Shown here: positions 20,701-29,481 of the stretch, piece by piece | Numbering within the stretch: the stretch's first letter is position 1 | Layout of the letters: each line of letters opens with the position of its first letter | Assembly (NCBI GenBank): GCA_035999765.1 | Contig: CP108521.1 | Coordinates: 7,068,001-7,132,000 of the forward strand | Reading direction: 5' to 3' | Length of the DNA stretch: 64,000 nt | Origin: Streptomyces sp. NBC_01231 | GTDB taxonomy: Bacteria; Actinomycetota; Actinomycetes; Streptomycetales; Streptomycetaceae | Made by a program: the position numbers and the translations under genes | The notes under the pieces: model-generated | The model's input: the letters and a program-made list of their open reading frames with translations, nothing else | Databases searched by the model: none | What the model was told of the DNA's origin: nothing

Positions 20701-20805
20701 TTCGCGGGCGGCGGCGCGGGGGTGTACACCACAGGCGTGGTGTCGGTTCTCGGATGCGGCACGGCCCTCCGTTCACATAATGAGACTCCCGTCCCACCCA
20801 CTTGA
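17800..20805 (+). CDS. cdgF: Membrane PAS-GGDEF-EAL protein with degenerate EAL domain (CdgF-like)
   Basis: About 1000 residues: a run of hydrophobic helices in the first third (about residues 37-370), a PAS domain (ENHFRSLVQGSSDVIMI onward), an intact GGDEF domain ([11 protein letters not shown]), and an EAL domain. In the EAL domain the EAL triplet has become SAQ, the Asn of VNVS is Arg, the DD of DDFGTG is DG, Lys of LKID is Arg, and AEGVE reads ADGVD. Hydrolysis is therefore unlikely, and the protein is predicted to be a diguanylate cyclase or c-di-GMP sensor. GTG 17800 is chosen for its site GGGAGG; an upstream ATG 17581 and a downstream ATG 17908 are alternatives. The symbol is from remembered synteny with SCO5511, at moderate confidence. 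Confidence 0.82.
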   Translation: MSSPPSSTTTLDSAPRVRRVTGPSTTRPPASGSGSSMVRQLVLALVCAGYALGSALGWGSREAALIMGDFGLSAAAGAGAVSCFLYARSRRIRFRPAWMLFALSSTMAALGNLVWGWYEVVLGIEVPSPSYADLFFLCFAPPAIVGLLVLAKRPVTKAGWVCLGLDAWLIGGSLLTLSWSLALAQAARSEGSSVSHAALSLAYPLLDIALVSMVLALHFRRSAVNRTAVNTAIGALALTVMCDALFTSPLLHHTYRSGQLLDAGWFAGSLLLAYAPWAASGSETDADRPPPPGGTRVVREHLPGQRPGPNPHPPAQGDDPSRYPTARPIAGSLAALTPYLAAAVCTLGILYNVLNGRSVDRVVLLTGGTVVLALVVRQGIMLLDNITLTQELAQQENHFRSLVQGSSDVIMIAAPNGILRYVSPAAAGVYGCPAEELVGTELAGLIHPEDLGCVVHEVRRFLAASPLEEPTTRIECRFRSGEGGWLNVESTVNRHHGGLIFNSRDVTERVRLQAQLQHNAEHDPLTDLPNRALFTRRVQQALSGRRASDRGAALRGTAVLFIDLDGFKAVNDTIGHQAGDELLVQAARRLQDAVRHGDTASRLGGDEFAALIVGDGTRDRPARERHILELADRLRTKLSQPFLIDGNDVRVNASIGVAFAEPGLGAGELLRNADLAMYRAKAGGKGRVELYAPQMQQDVVRKAELATRLRAALHDGEFTLLHQPVVCLEDGRITSVSAQARWRSSQGVLFTPAEFLRVAEDSDKTAELGRWMLEEAVEQAAERAAAGLSVPVAVRMGARRLLDRSMPLGSTEALLTRHGLPSGSLVIELADIDPRVSLDELERRLSALRRLGVRIALDGFGSGYAAITALRRLPVDVLRLDRGLVEGVVESARLHKITSGLLRIAGDLGLQSVADGVDLPEQVVALRAMGCTHGQGMAFSGPLDEYRLRQALGSGHCPVPHGPAEPAFAGGGAGVYTTGVVSVLGCGTALRSHNETPVPPT

Positions 20806-20838
20806 CAGTAGGTGCGTGCCGGGGGGAGGGTCAGTGCC

Positions 20839-20880
20839 ATGCGCACCCGAATTCTCGTACTTGGAAAGCGCGTCGGCTGA
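20839..20880 (+). CDS. ilvB leader peptide (Ile-Leu-Val-Leu run)
   Basis: A 13-codon ORF, MRTRILVLGKRVG, starting at ATG 20839, with a near-ideal ribosome site GGGGGGAGGG eight bases upstream. Four consecutive codons specify Ile, Leu, Val and Leu, the three products of the pathway encoded by the following ilvBNC genes. A terminator with a T6 tail lies 55 bases downstream, inside the leader. This is the classical arrangement for ribosome-mediated attenuation, and attenuation of ilvB has been proposed for actinobacteria. Confidence 0.85.
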   Translation: MRTRILVLGKRVG

Positions 20881-20934
20881 CGCTGGTGACCTCCGGACGG
20901 ACCCGGAACTCCCAGCGACCCCACCCGGCGCGCT

Positions 20935-20968
20935 CCCCTCGCTTGCCTTATGGCACGAGGGGTTTTTT
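20935..20968 (+). terminator. Attenuator terminator in the ilvB leader
   Basis: CCCCTCG (20935-20941) pairs with CGAGGGG (20956-20962). An inner stem TGCC/GGCA closes on loop TTAT, with a two-base bulge between the stems, and six T residues follow directly (20963-20968). T runs like this are rare in Streptomyces DNA, so this is a strong intrinsic terminator. It lies between the leader peptide and ilvB, 80 bases before the ilvB start. Confidence 0.85.
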
Positions 20969-21048
20969 GTTGCACAGACACCTTCTGTGCGGCAGCCGAA
21001 AACCGCACAAACTTCGCAAAAACCCTCAGCATCGAGAAGAGAATGCCG

Positions 21049-22896
21049 ATGACCGAGCAGGCCACCGGGGCCCATCACCCGCAGCCGCGGCCCCGATCCG
21101 GAGGACAGTCCGCCCCCGAGCGCGTCACGGGTGCGCAGTCCCTCATCCGCTCTCTCGAGGAGGTCGGGGCCGACACGGTATTCGGCATTCCCGGCGGTGC
21201 GATCCTTCCCGCGTACGACCCGCTGATGGACTCCACCCGGGTGCGCCACGTCCTGGTCCGCCATGAGCAGGGCGCAGGACACGCGGCCACCGGTTACGCG
21301 CAGGCCACCGGCAAGGTCGGCGTCTGCATGGCGACCTCCGGCCCCGGTGCCACGAACCTGGTGACGCCGATCGCGGACGCCCACATGGACTCGGTGCCGC
21401 TCGTGGCGATCACCGGGCAGGTGGCTTCCAAGGCGATCGGCACGGACGCCTTCCAGGAGGCGGACATCGTCGGCATCACGATGCCGATCACCAAGCACAA
21501 CTTCCTGGTCACCAAGGCCGAGGACATCCCCCGGGTGATCGCGCAGGCCTTCCACATCGCCTCCACCGGCCGGCCCGGCCCGGTCCTGGTCGACATCGCC
21601 AAGGACGCCCTCCAGGCGCAGACGACCTTCTCCTGGCCCCCGGTCATGGACCTGCCCGGCTACCGCCCGGTGACCAAGCCGCACGCCAAGCAGATCCGCG
21701 AGGCCGCCAAGCTGATCACCGCCGCGCAGCGGCCGGTCCTGTACGTCGGCGGCGGCGTCCTGAAGGCCAAGGCCACCGCCGAGCTGAAGGTCCTCGCCGA
21801 ACTCACCGGAGCGCCCGTCACCACCACCCTGATGGCGCTCGGCGCATTCCCCGACAGTCACGAGCTGCACGTGGGAATGCCGGGCATGCACGGTGCGGTC
21901 ACCGCCGTCACCGCGCTGCAGAAGGCCGACCTGATCGTCGCCCTCGGAGCCCGCTTCGACGACCGCGTCACCGGCAAGCTGGACAGCTTCGCCCCGTACG
22001 CCAAGATCGTCCACGCCGACGTCGACCCGGCCGAGATCGGCAAGAACCGCGCCGCGGACGTGCCGATCGTCGGTGACGCCCGCGAGGTCATCGCGGACCT
22101 GGTCCAGGCCGTGCAGAAGGAGCACAGCGAAGGCCACCGGGGCGACTACAGCGCTTGGTGGAAGGACCTCAACCGCTGGCGCGAGAACTATCCGCTGGGC
22201 TACGACCAGCCCGCGGACGGATCCCTCTCGCCGCAGCAGGTCATCGAGCGCATCGGCCAACTCGCCCCGGCGGGCACGATCTTCGCGGCGGGCGTCGGCC
22301 AGCACCAGATGTGGGCCGCCCACTACGTCCAGTACGAGAACCCGGCGACCTGGCTGAACTCCGGCGGCGCGGGAACGATGGGCTACGCGGTCCCGGCCGC
22401 GATGGGTGCCAAGGCCGGCGCGCCCGGACAGACCGTCTGGGCGATCGACGGCGACGGCTGCTTCCAGATGACCAATCAGGAGCTCACCACCTGCGCCCTG
22501 AACAACATCCCGATCAAGGTCGCCATCATCAACAACGGCGCCCTCGGGATGGTCCGCCAGTGGCAGACCCTCTTCTACAACCAGCGCTACTCCAACACCG
22601 TGCTGCACTCGGGCCCCGGGGCCAGCGGCAAGGAGCCGAGCGCCGGCACCCGCGTCCCCGACTTCGTGAAGCTGTCGGAGGCCATGGGCTGCTACGCGAT
22701 CCGCTGCGAGTCGCCGGAGGACCTCGACAAGGTCATCGAAGAGGCGAACTCGATCAACGACCGCCCGGTCGTCGTGGACTTCATCGTCCACGAGGACGCG
22801 ATGGTGTGGCCGATGGTCGCCGCCGGCACCTCCAACGACGAGATCATGGCCGCCCGGGACGTCCGCCCCGACTTCGGCGACAACGAAGACGACTGA
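21049..22896 (+). CDS. ilvB: Acetolactate synthase large (catalytic) subunit
   Basis: A 615-residue thiamine-diphosphate enzyme that condenses pyruvate with pyruvate or 2-ketobutyrate, the first common step to valine, leucine and isoleucine. The catalytic Glu73 is in [15 protein letters not shown]. The ThDP/Mg motif starts at Gly468-Asp-Gly and ends in IINN. The FAD-binding middle domain is present ([15 protein letters not shown]). ATG 21049 (or 21043) follows GAGAAGAGA. The frame is open further upstream to 20950, but that would translate through the attenuator and is rejected. ilvN starts 21 bases after the stop. Confidence 0.97.
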   Translation: MTEQATGAHHPQPRPRSGGQSAPERVTGAQSLIRSLEEVGADTVFGIPGGAILPAYDPLMDSTRVRHVLVRHEQGAGHAATGYAQATGKVGVCMATSGPGATNLVTPIADAHMDSVPLVAITGQVASKAIGTDAFQEADIVGITMPITKHNFLVTKAEDIPRVIAQAFHIASTGRPGPVLVDIAKDALQAQTTFSWPPVMDLPGYRPVTKPHAKQIREAAKLITAAQRPVLYVGGGVLKAKATAELKVLAELTGAPVTTTLMALGAFPDSHELHVGMPGMHGAVTAVTALQKADLIVALGARFDDRVTGKLDSFAPYAKIVHADVDPAEIGKNRAADVPIVGDAREVIADLVQAVQKEHSEGHRGDYSAWWKDLNRWRENYPLGYDQPADGSLSPQQVIERIGQLAPAGTIFAAGVGQHQMWAAHYVQYENPATWLNSGGAGTMGYAVPAAMGAKAGAPGQTVWAIDGDGCFQMTNQELTTCALNNIPIKVAIINNGALGMVRQWQTLFYNQRYSNTVLHSGPGASGKEPSAGTRVPDFVKLSEAMGCYAIRCESPEDLDKVIEEANSINDRPVVVDFIVHEDAMVWPMVAAGTSNDEIMAARDVRPDFGDNEDD

Positions 22897-22916
22897 GCGA
22901 GAGAGACCCAAGAGAC

Positions 22917-23444
22917 ATGTCCAAGCACACGCTCTCCGTCCTGGTGGAGAACACGCCGGGCATCCTGGCCCGGATCGCCGCCCTGTTCTCCCGTCGCGGC
23001 TTCAACATCGACTCGCTCGCCGTCGGTGTCACCGAGCACCCCGACATCTCCCGCATCACCATCGTGGTGAGTGTCGTGGACGAACTGCCGCTGGAGCAGG
23101 TGACGAAGCAGCTCAACAAGCTCGTCAACGTGCTCAAGATCGTCGAGCTGGAGTCCGGATCGGCCGTCCAGCGCGAACTCGTTCTGGTGAAGGTGCGCGC
23201 CGACAACGAGACGCGCTCCCAGATCGTCGAGATCGTCCAGCTGTTCCGCGCCAAGACCGTCGACGTCTCCCCGGAGGCCGTCACCATCGAGGCCACCGGC
23301 TCCAGTGACAAGCTGGAGGCCATGCTGAAGATGCTCGAGCCGTACGGCATCAAGGAGCTAGTGCAGTCCGGCACCATTGCGATCGGACGCGGCGCCCGTT
23401 CGATCACGGACCGGTCGCTGCGCGCCCTGGACCGGTCGGCGTAA
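22917..23444 (+). CDS. ilvN: Acetolactate synthase small (regulatory) subunit
   Basis: A 175-residue protein with an N-terminal ACT domain (LSVLVENTPGILARIAALFSRRGFNIDSL) that binds valine for feedback inhibition, and the conserved C-terminal domain that activates IlvB (DVSPEAVTIEATGSSDKLEAMLKMLEPYGI). The length is typical of the long bacterial IlvN/IlvH type. ATG 22917 is preceded by GAGAGAGACCCAAGAG. It is co-transcribed with ilvB. Confidence 0.96.
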   Translation: MSKHTLSVLVENTPGILARIAALFSRRGFNIDSLAVGVTEHPDISRITIVVSVVDELPLEQVTKQLNKLVNVLKIVELESGSAVQRELVLVKVRADNETRSQIVEIVQLFRAKTVDVSPEAVTIEATGSSDKLEAMLKMLEPYGIKELVQSGTIAIGRGARSITDRSLRALDRSA

Positions 23445-24566
<1,122 letters not shown>

Positions 24567-24576
24567 CACTCGGTGA

Positions 24577-24620
24577 GGTTCGGCCGCGACGTCGGGCCCG
24601 CCCGGGGCCGCGGCCGAACC
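24577..24620 (+). terminator. Terminator after ilvC
   Basis: GGTTCGGCCGCG (24577-24588) pairs perfectly with CGCGGCCGAACC (24609-24620), starting ten bases after the ilvC stop. A second strong hairpin follows at 24629-24660. Confidence 0.85.
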
Positions 24621-24628
24621 GTCCACCG

Positions 24629-24660
24629 GGGGTCCGACGCGGGGCTCGGCCCCGGACCCC
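24629..24660 (+). terminator. Second hairpin after ilvC
   Basis: GGGGTCCG (24629-24636) pairs with CGGACCCC (24653-24660), with an inner GGGGC/GCCCC stem. It forms a tandem terminator with the hairpin at 24577. The remaining 205 bases to serA should hold the serA promoter; a TACACT hexamer near 24742 is a possible -10, but no riboswitch or leader peptide was recognised. Confidence 0.65.
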
Positions 24661-24865
24661 GCCCGGCACGCCCGAGGGGCCGGCTTTCCCGTCCGAGTGA
24701 TCCTTTCTCGGGCAACGCGAGACGGCCCCTGCCGCGCCACTACACTGCCGTACTACATACGCGTCAGGCCCACAGCGTCGTGCGTCTTCCACGCGGCTAG
24801 CACCCCTCCACCGCCTGCGGCCGTCGGGACGGCCGTCCGCACGCAATGGACTTGTGAGGACTCAC

Positions 24866-26455
24866 GTGAGCTCGAAACCTGTCGTACTCATCGCTGAAGA
24901 GCTGTCGCCCGCGACTGTCGACGCGCTCGGCCCGGACTTCGACATCCGGCAGTGCAACGGCGCCGACCGGGCCGAGCTGCTGCCCGCCATCGCCGACGTC
25001 GACGCGATCCTGATCCGTTCGGCCACCAAGGTCGACGCGGAGGCAGTCGCCGCCGCGACCAAGCTGAAGGTCGTCGCGCGAGCCGGCGTCGGCCTGGACA
25101 ACGTCGACGTCTCCGCCGCCACCAAGGCCGGCGTGATGGTCGTCAACGCCCCCACCTCCAACATCGTGACCGCCGCCGAGCTGGCCTGCGGTCTGCTGCT
25201 CGCCACCGCGCGCCACATTCCGCAGGCCAACACCGCGCTGAAGAACGGCGAGTGGAAGCGCAGCAAGTACACCGGTGTGGAGCTCGCGGAGAAGACCCTG
25301 GGTGTCGTCGGCCTCGGCCGCATCGGCGCGCTCGTCGCCCAGCGCATGTCGGCCTTCGGCATGAAGGTCGTCGCGTACGACCCCTACGTCCAGCCTGCCC
25401 GAGCCGCGCAGATGGGCGTGAAGGTCCTGTCCCTCGACGAGCTGCTCGAGGTCGCCGACTTCATCACCGTGCACCTGCCGAAGACCCCCGAGACCCTGGG
25501 GCTCATCGGTGACGAGGCGCTGCACAAGGTCAAGCCGTCGGTGCGGATCGTCAACGCCGCGCGCGGCGGGATCGTCGACGAGGAGGCGCTGTACTCCGCC
25601 CTCAAGGAGGGCCGGGTCGCCGGTGCCGGTCTCGACGTGTACGCCAAGGAGCCCTGCACGGACTCCCCGCTGTTCGAGCTCGACCAGGTGGTGTGCACCC
25701 CGCACCTCGGCGCGTCGACCGACGAGGCGCAGGAGAAGGCCGGTATCGCCGTCGCCAGGTCGGTGCGGCTCGCCCTCGCCGGTGAGCTGGTCCCGGACGC
25801 GGTGAACGTCCAGGGCGGTGTCATCGCCGAGGACGTCAAGCCGGGTCTGCCGCTCGCCGAGCGCCTCGGCCGCATCTTCACCGCGCTCGCGGGCGAGGTC
25901 GCGGTCCGCCTCGACGTCGAGGTGTACGGCGAGATCACCCAGCACGACGTGAAGGTGCTGGAGCTGTCCGCCCTCAAGGGCGTCTTCGAGGATGTCGTCG
26001 ACGAGACGGTGTCGTACGTCAACGCCCCGCTGTTCGCGCAGGAGCGCGGCGTCGAGGTGCGGCTGACCACCAGCTCGGAGTCCAGCGACCACCGCAATGT
26101 CGTCACCGTGCGGGGCACGCTCGGCAACGGCGAGGAGGTGTCGGTCTCCGGCACGCTGGCCGGCCCGAAGCACCTCCAGAAGATCGTCGCGGTCGGTGAG
26201 TACGACGTCGACCTCGCGCTCGCCGACCACATGGTGGTGCTGCGGTACGAGGACCGGCCCGGTGTCGTCGGCACGGTCGGCCGGGTCTTCGGCGAGGGCG
26301 GGATCAACATCGCCGGTATGCAGGTCGCCCGGGCCGCGGCCGGCGGCGAGGCGCTCGCGGTGCTGACCGTCGATGACGCGGTGCCCGCCGGGGTGCTGGC
26401 GGAGGTCGCGGAGGAGATCGGCGCGACGTCCGCGCGTGCGGTGAACCTGGTCTGA
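24866..26455 (+). CDS. serA: D-3-phosphoglycerate dehydrogenase (long, ACT-containing form)
   Basis: A 529-residue enzyme, the first step of serine synthesis from 3-phosphoglycerate. The order is: substrate domain, Rossmann NAD domain (VVGLGRIGALVAQRM), catalytic Arg (NAARGGIVDE), Glu (YAKEPC) and His (CTPHLGAST), then the intervening ASB domain typical of actinomycete SerA, then a C-terminal ACT domain (VLRYEDRPGVVGTVGRVF) for serine feedback. GTG 24866 is selected because GAGGA sits six bases upstream; an in-frame GTG at 24854 overlaps that site. Confidence 0.96.
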   Translation: MSSKPVVLIAEELSPATVDALGPDFDIRQCNGADRAELLPAIADVDAILIRSATKVDAEAVAAATKLKVVARAGVGLDNVDVSAATKAGVMVVNAPTSNIVTAAELACGLLLATARHIPQANTALKNGEWKRSKYTGVELAEKTLGVVGLGRIGALVAQRMSAFGMKVVAYDPYVQPARAAQMGVKVLSLDELLEVADFITVHLPKTPETLGLIGDEALHKVKPSVRIVNAARGGIVDEEALYSALKEGRVAGAGLDVYAKEPCTDSPLFELDQVVCTPHLGASTDEAQEKAGIAVARSVRLALAGELVPDAVNVQGGVIAEDVKPGLPLAERLGRIFTALAGEVAVRLDVEVYGEITQHDVKVLELSALKGVFEDVVDETVSYVNAPLFAQERGVEVRLTTSSESSDHRNVVTVRGTLGNGEEVSVSGTLAGPKHLQKIVAVGEYDVDLALADHMVVLRYEDRPGVVGTVGRVFGEGGINIAGMQVARAAAGGEALAVLTVDDAVPAGVLAEVAEEIGATSARAVNLV

Positions 26456-26532
26456 GACTGCCGTCGGCCGAGGTGAGAGTGGCCAGGGGCAACCGCCCCC
26501 AGCCCCCCGCTTCGGCCTGAACGGCCCCGTCG

Positions 26533-28074
26533 TCACACGCCGGACGGGCTGAGGTCACTCAGCTCGTCCGGCGTTTTGGTGTGCGGCCGGACCTTCCGCA
26601 GTGTCACCGCCGCCAGCACCGCCGCTCCCGCCAGTACCACCGCACCCGCGATCGCCGCACCCTGCATCCCACTGGTGAACGCTTCCCGCGCCGCCGCGGC
26701 CAGGCCCGGGACCCGGTCCGCGACAGCCAGTGCCCCGCCCAGCGTCTCGTGGGCCGGAGCCGGCGCCGAGCCCGGGATCTCGTGGCGGTAGATCGCCGTG
26801 CCGATGGCCCCGAGGACGGCCATGCCGAGAGCGCCGCCGAACTCCGTGCCGGTCTCCATCAGCGAGGACGCGGTGCCTGCCCGTTCCACCGGAGCGGTGC
26901 CCATCGCGAGGTCCATGATCTGGGACATCACGGTGACGCCGCCGACCGCGAGGACGCCGCACGACGCGAGCACCAGCCACATCGAGTCCGTACCGGCGAG
27001 GGCCAGCAGCGCGAAGCCGCACGAGGCGATCACGAAGCCCGCGGTGACGACGTGGGCGCGGTCGACGCCTTTCTGGACCAGGGCGGTCGCGACCGGCGCC
27101 GCGGCCCCGATCGGCAGCGAGGGCAGCAGCGCCCACAGGGCCGCTTCCAGGGCGCTCTTGTCGAGCACCGACTGCAGGTACTGCGTGGTGAAGTAGGCCG
27201 ATCCCATGATCCCGAACGCCGAGACGAGGTTCAGGGCGACGGACGGCGCGAATCCGCGGCCGCGGAACATGGCCGGGTCGATCATCGGCGAAGCCGCGGT
27301 GCGCTGGCGGTGGACGAAGAGGGCCGCGAAGAGCAGACCGACGGTGATCGAGACGACGTAGCGGACGTTCCAGCCCTCGGAGGGGATCTCCTTCAGGCCG
27401 TAGATCACGGGGAGCACGGCGGCCATCGACAGCGGGACGCTCAGCCAGTCGAAGCGGCCGGGCGCGGGGTCCTTCGACTCGGGCAGCAGGATCGGACCGA
27501 GGACCAGCAGCAGGGCCATCGCGGGCAGGTTGACCAGGAAGACCGAGCCCCACCAGAAGTGCTGGACCAGGACGCCGCTCATCACCGAGCCGAGCGCGAT
27601 GCCGGCCGTCATCACGCCGGACCACAGGCCGATCGCCTTCGCCCGCTGGCCCGGGTCGGTGAACATCGTGCGCAGCAGCGCCATCGTCGAGGGCATCAGG
27701 GTCGCACCGCCGATGCCGAGGACCGCGCGGGCCGCGATCAGGGTCTCGGCGCTGTTCGCGTACGCCGCGACCAGTGAGGCCGCGCCGAAGGCGGTGGCGC
27801 CGATCAGGAGCAGCCTGCGGCGGCCGATGCGGTCGCCCAGCGAGCCCATCGTCATCAGCAGGCCGGCCAGCACGAACGCGTAGATGTCGAAGATCCACAG
27901 CTGCTGGGTGCCGCTCGGTTCCAGGTCGGCGCTGATCGCCGGGATGGCGAAGTAGAGGACCGAGACGTCCATCGAGACCAGCAGCAGCGGCAGCATCAGC
28001 ACGCCGAGGGCGGTCCATTCGCGGCGGCCGGCCCGGATCGGGGGCGGGGTGGTGCTCGTCGGGTTCGTCGTCAT
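26533..28074 (-). CDS. MFS drug-efflux transporter, DHA2 (EmrB/QacA) family, 14 helices
   Basis: A 513-residue transporter from ATG 28074 (a GTG at 28092 in the same frame is an alternative). Fourteen hydrophobic segments can be traced. Motif A, GSLGDRIGRRRLLLIG, lies between helices 2 and 3, and an antiporter-type motif C region (GVMTAGIALGSVMSGVL) follows. This family uses proton exchange to expel antibiotics, dyes or endogenous metabolites. It is divergent from a TetR regulator, with repeated operator-like elements in the gap, so it is very likely controlled by it and induced by its substrate. Confidence 0.92.
   Translation of the reverse strand: MTTNPTSTTPPPIRAGRREWTALGVLMLPLLLVSMDVSVLYFAIPAISADLEPSGTQQLWIFDIYAFVLAGLLMTMGSLGDRIGRRRLLLIGATAFGAASLVAAYANSAETLIAARAVLGIGGATLMPSTMALLRTMFTDPGQRAKAIGLWSGVMTAGIALGSVMSGVLVQHFWWGSVFLVNLPAMALLLVLGPILLPESKDPAPGRFDWLSVPLSMAAVLPVIYGLKEIPSEGWNVRYVVSITVGLLFAALFVHRQRTAASPMIDPAMFRGRGFAPSVALNLVSAFGIMGSAYFTTQYLQSVLDKSALEAALWALLPSLPIGAAAPVATALVQKGVDRAHVVTAGFVIASCGFALLALAGTDSMWLVLASCGVLAVGGVTVMSQIMDLAMGTAPVERAGTASSLMETGTEFGGALGMAVLGAIGTAIYRHEIPGSAPAPAHETLGGALAVADRVPGLAAAAREAFTSGMQGAAIAGAVVLAGAAVLAAVTLRKVRPHTKTPDELSDLSPSGV
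26537..26577. terminator. Shared terminator of serA and the MFS gene
   Basis: ACGCCGGACG (26537-26546) pairs with CGTCCGGCGT (26565-26574), and GCTGAG/CTCAGC extends the stem inside around a GTCA loop. TTTT follows on the plus strand. The structure lies within the last codons of the convergent transporter gene. Confidence 0.85.
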
Positions 28075-28092
28075 GCAGAGGAATGTACGCAC

Positions 28093-28148
28093 GTCTTAAA
28101 CGCTTGTCTAGAACAGTTGTGTAATACGTACGTCTAGGACGGTTGTAT
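28093..28148. promoter_or_regulatory. Operator region with four 13-bp phased repeats (TetR/MFS)
   Basis: Four units begin at 28093, 28106, 28119 and 28132, exactly 13 bases apart: GTCTTAAACGCTT, GTCTAGAACAGTT, GTGTAATACGTAC and GTCTAGGACGGTT. Three of them fit GTCTWRRACRSTT closely; the third is degenerate. This fills nearly the whole divergent gap and must overlap both promoters. It is the obvious candidate operator for the TetR protein. Confidence 0.7.
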
Positions 28149-28171
28149 GGGGCGGCGGTAGGGTGGACCGC

Positions 28172-28753
28172 ATGGGACACCGTGAGGATCTGCTCGAAGG
28201 CGCCAAGCGCTGCCTGCTGGCGAAGGGCTTCGCGCGGACGACGGCGCGCGACATCGTCAAGGAGTCGGGGACCAACCTGGCCTCGATCGGCTATCACTAC
28301 GGCTCGAAGGACGCGCTGCTGGCCCAGGCGTACGTGTCACTGGTCGAGGGCATGGGCGACGCCTTCGAGGGGGACGGAGCCGCCCTGAGCGCCGCGCCCG
28401 GCTCACTCGAACGGTTCCAGGAGGTGTGGTCGAACGTCATCGCCACCATGCGGGAGCCGGGCTCGCTCTGGCACCTCAGCATGGAGATCGTGGTCATGGG
28501 TGACCAACTCCCCGAGGTGCGCGACCACTTGGCGCGGGCCCAGCGGGAGGCCGGGCGCGGGTTCGTGCCCATGCTCATGGGCGGACGCGAGGAGGACGTC
28601 TCGGACGAGACCGCCGACACCCTCGGCATGTTCTACGTGACCCTCATGACGGGCCTCATCGCGCAGTGGACCTTCGATCCGAAGACCGCGCCCGGTGCGG
28701 AGCAGATCGCGGCGGGGCTGCGCCAGGTGATCGCCGCGGCCACGAAGAGCTGA
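28172..28753 (+). CDS. TetR-family transcriptional repressor
   Basis: A 193-residue regulator. The N-terminal DNA-binding domain is clear: KRCLLAKGFARTTARDIVKESG, then the recognition helix region NLASIGYHYGSKDALL. The C-terminal ligand domain is of the kind found with exporters. ATG 28172 follows AGGGTGG; a GTG at 28163 is possible. It is divergent from the DHA2 exporter and probably represses both itself and the exporter by binding the repeats at 28093-28148. Confidence 0.93.
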   Translation: MGHREDLLEGAKRCLLAKGFARTTARDIVKESGTNLASIGYHYGSKDALLAQAYVSLVEGMGDAFEGDGAALSAAPGSLERFQEVWSNVIATMREPGSLWHLSMEIVVMGDQLPEVRDHLARAQREAGRGFVPMLMGGREEDVSDETADTLGMFYVTLMTGLIAQWTFDPKTAPGAEQIAAGLRQVIAAATKS

Positions 28754-28792
28754 TCCGCCCGGACCACCATGTCGCCGGTCCCCTCGGCGGCG

Positions 28793-29443
28793 TCACCCCT
28801 TGACGCCGACGACCTGGCGGATGGCGGTGGCGGTGTCCCGGGCGATACGGGTGGGCCGGTAGCCGACCTCGGTCCACGGCAGGCCGCCCGACACCCACAC
28901 GCTGTGCGCGTCGACGCCCTTCGCGCCCCGGACGTCGGCGTGCGGTGAGTCGCCGATCATCCAGGCGCCGCCCAGCCGTGCGCCGACCAGGGACGCGGCC
29001 GCGTGGAAGATCTCCGGCGCGGGCTTCTTGTGGCCGACGGCCTCGGAGACCACCCAGCCGTGGACGAGCCGGTCCAGCCCGGTGGTCCGGATCTTCGTCT
29101 CCTGCTGGGCGACGCGGCCGTTGCTGACGATCACGCAGGTCCAGCCGCCCGCGACGGCCTCACCGAGAGCACGGTGAGTCGCCTCCGGCAGGGTGACGCG
29201 CTCGGCGGCGCCGTGGTCGAGCAGGGCGTGCACGGCGGAGTCGGGGACCGTGGCGCCGTAGCGGTCGATCATGGCCCGGGCGACGTCCGGGCGGGGCGTG
29301 TAGCCGCTCGCGTCGAGGGCCAGCAGCCGGGGGAGATCGTCGGCGGGCAGCGCGTACTCGGCCAGGAACGACGCGAGCGCCTCCCGGAAGGCGGCGTCCC
29401 GGTCGACCAGGGTGTTGTCGAGATCGATCATCAGCAGGGGCAT
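28793..29443 (-). CDS. HAD-superfamily hydrolase (phosphatase)
   Basis: A 216-residue HAD-IA hydrolase. Motif I is IDLDNT (nucleophile and acid/base Asp), motif II lies in IVSNGR, the Lys is in GHKKPAPEIF, and motif IV is MIGDSPHADVRGA. All catalytic residues are therefore present. A cap domain lies between motifs I and II. ATG 29443 gives the usual position of motif I, five residues from the start. It lies 38 bases downstream of the PucR-type regulator on the same strand and may be co-transcribed. The substrate is unknown, probably a small phosphomonoester. Confidence 0.88.
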   Translation of the reverse strand: MPLLMIDLDNTLVDRDAAFREALASFLAEYALPADDLPRLLALDASGYTPRPDVARAMIDRYGATVPDSAVHALLDHGAAERVTLPEATHRALGEAVAGGWTCVIVSNGRVAQQETKIRTTGLDRLVHGWVVSEAVGHKKPAPEIFHAAASLVGARLGGAWMIGDSPHADVRGAKGVDAHSVWVSGGLPWTEVGYRPTRIARDTATAIRQVVGVKG

Positions 29444-29481
29444 GTCTGAAGGGTCCCGCGGCGCGCCCGTCTCGGACGTGC

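Noticed and set aside
20802..20807. TTGACA as the ilvB -35 element
   Set aside because: The matching -10 would overlap the leader ribosome site (GGAGGG), so the promoter may instead be further upstream; left undecided and not listed.
20950..21048. Upstream extension of ilvB
   Set aside because: Translation would run through the T-tailed attenuator hairpin; the good ribosome site is at 21034-21042.
24567..24865. Possible riboswitch or leader before serA
   Set aside because: Apart from the ilvC terminators I found no known riboswitch signature and no Ser-rich leader peptide.
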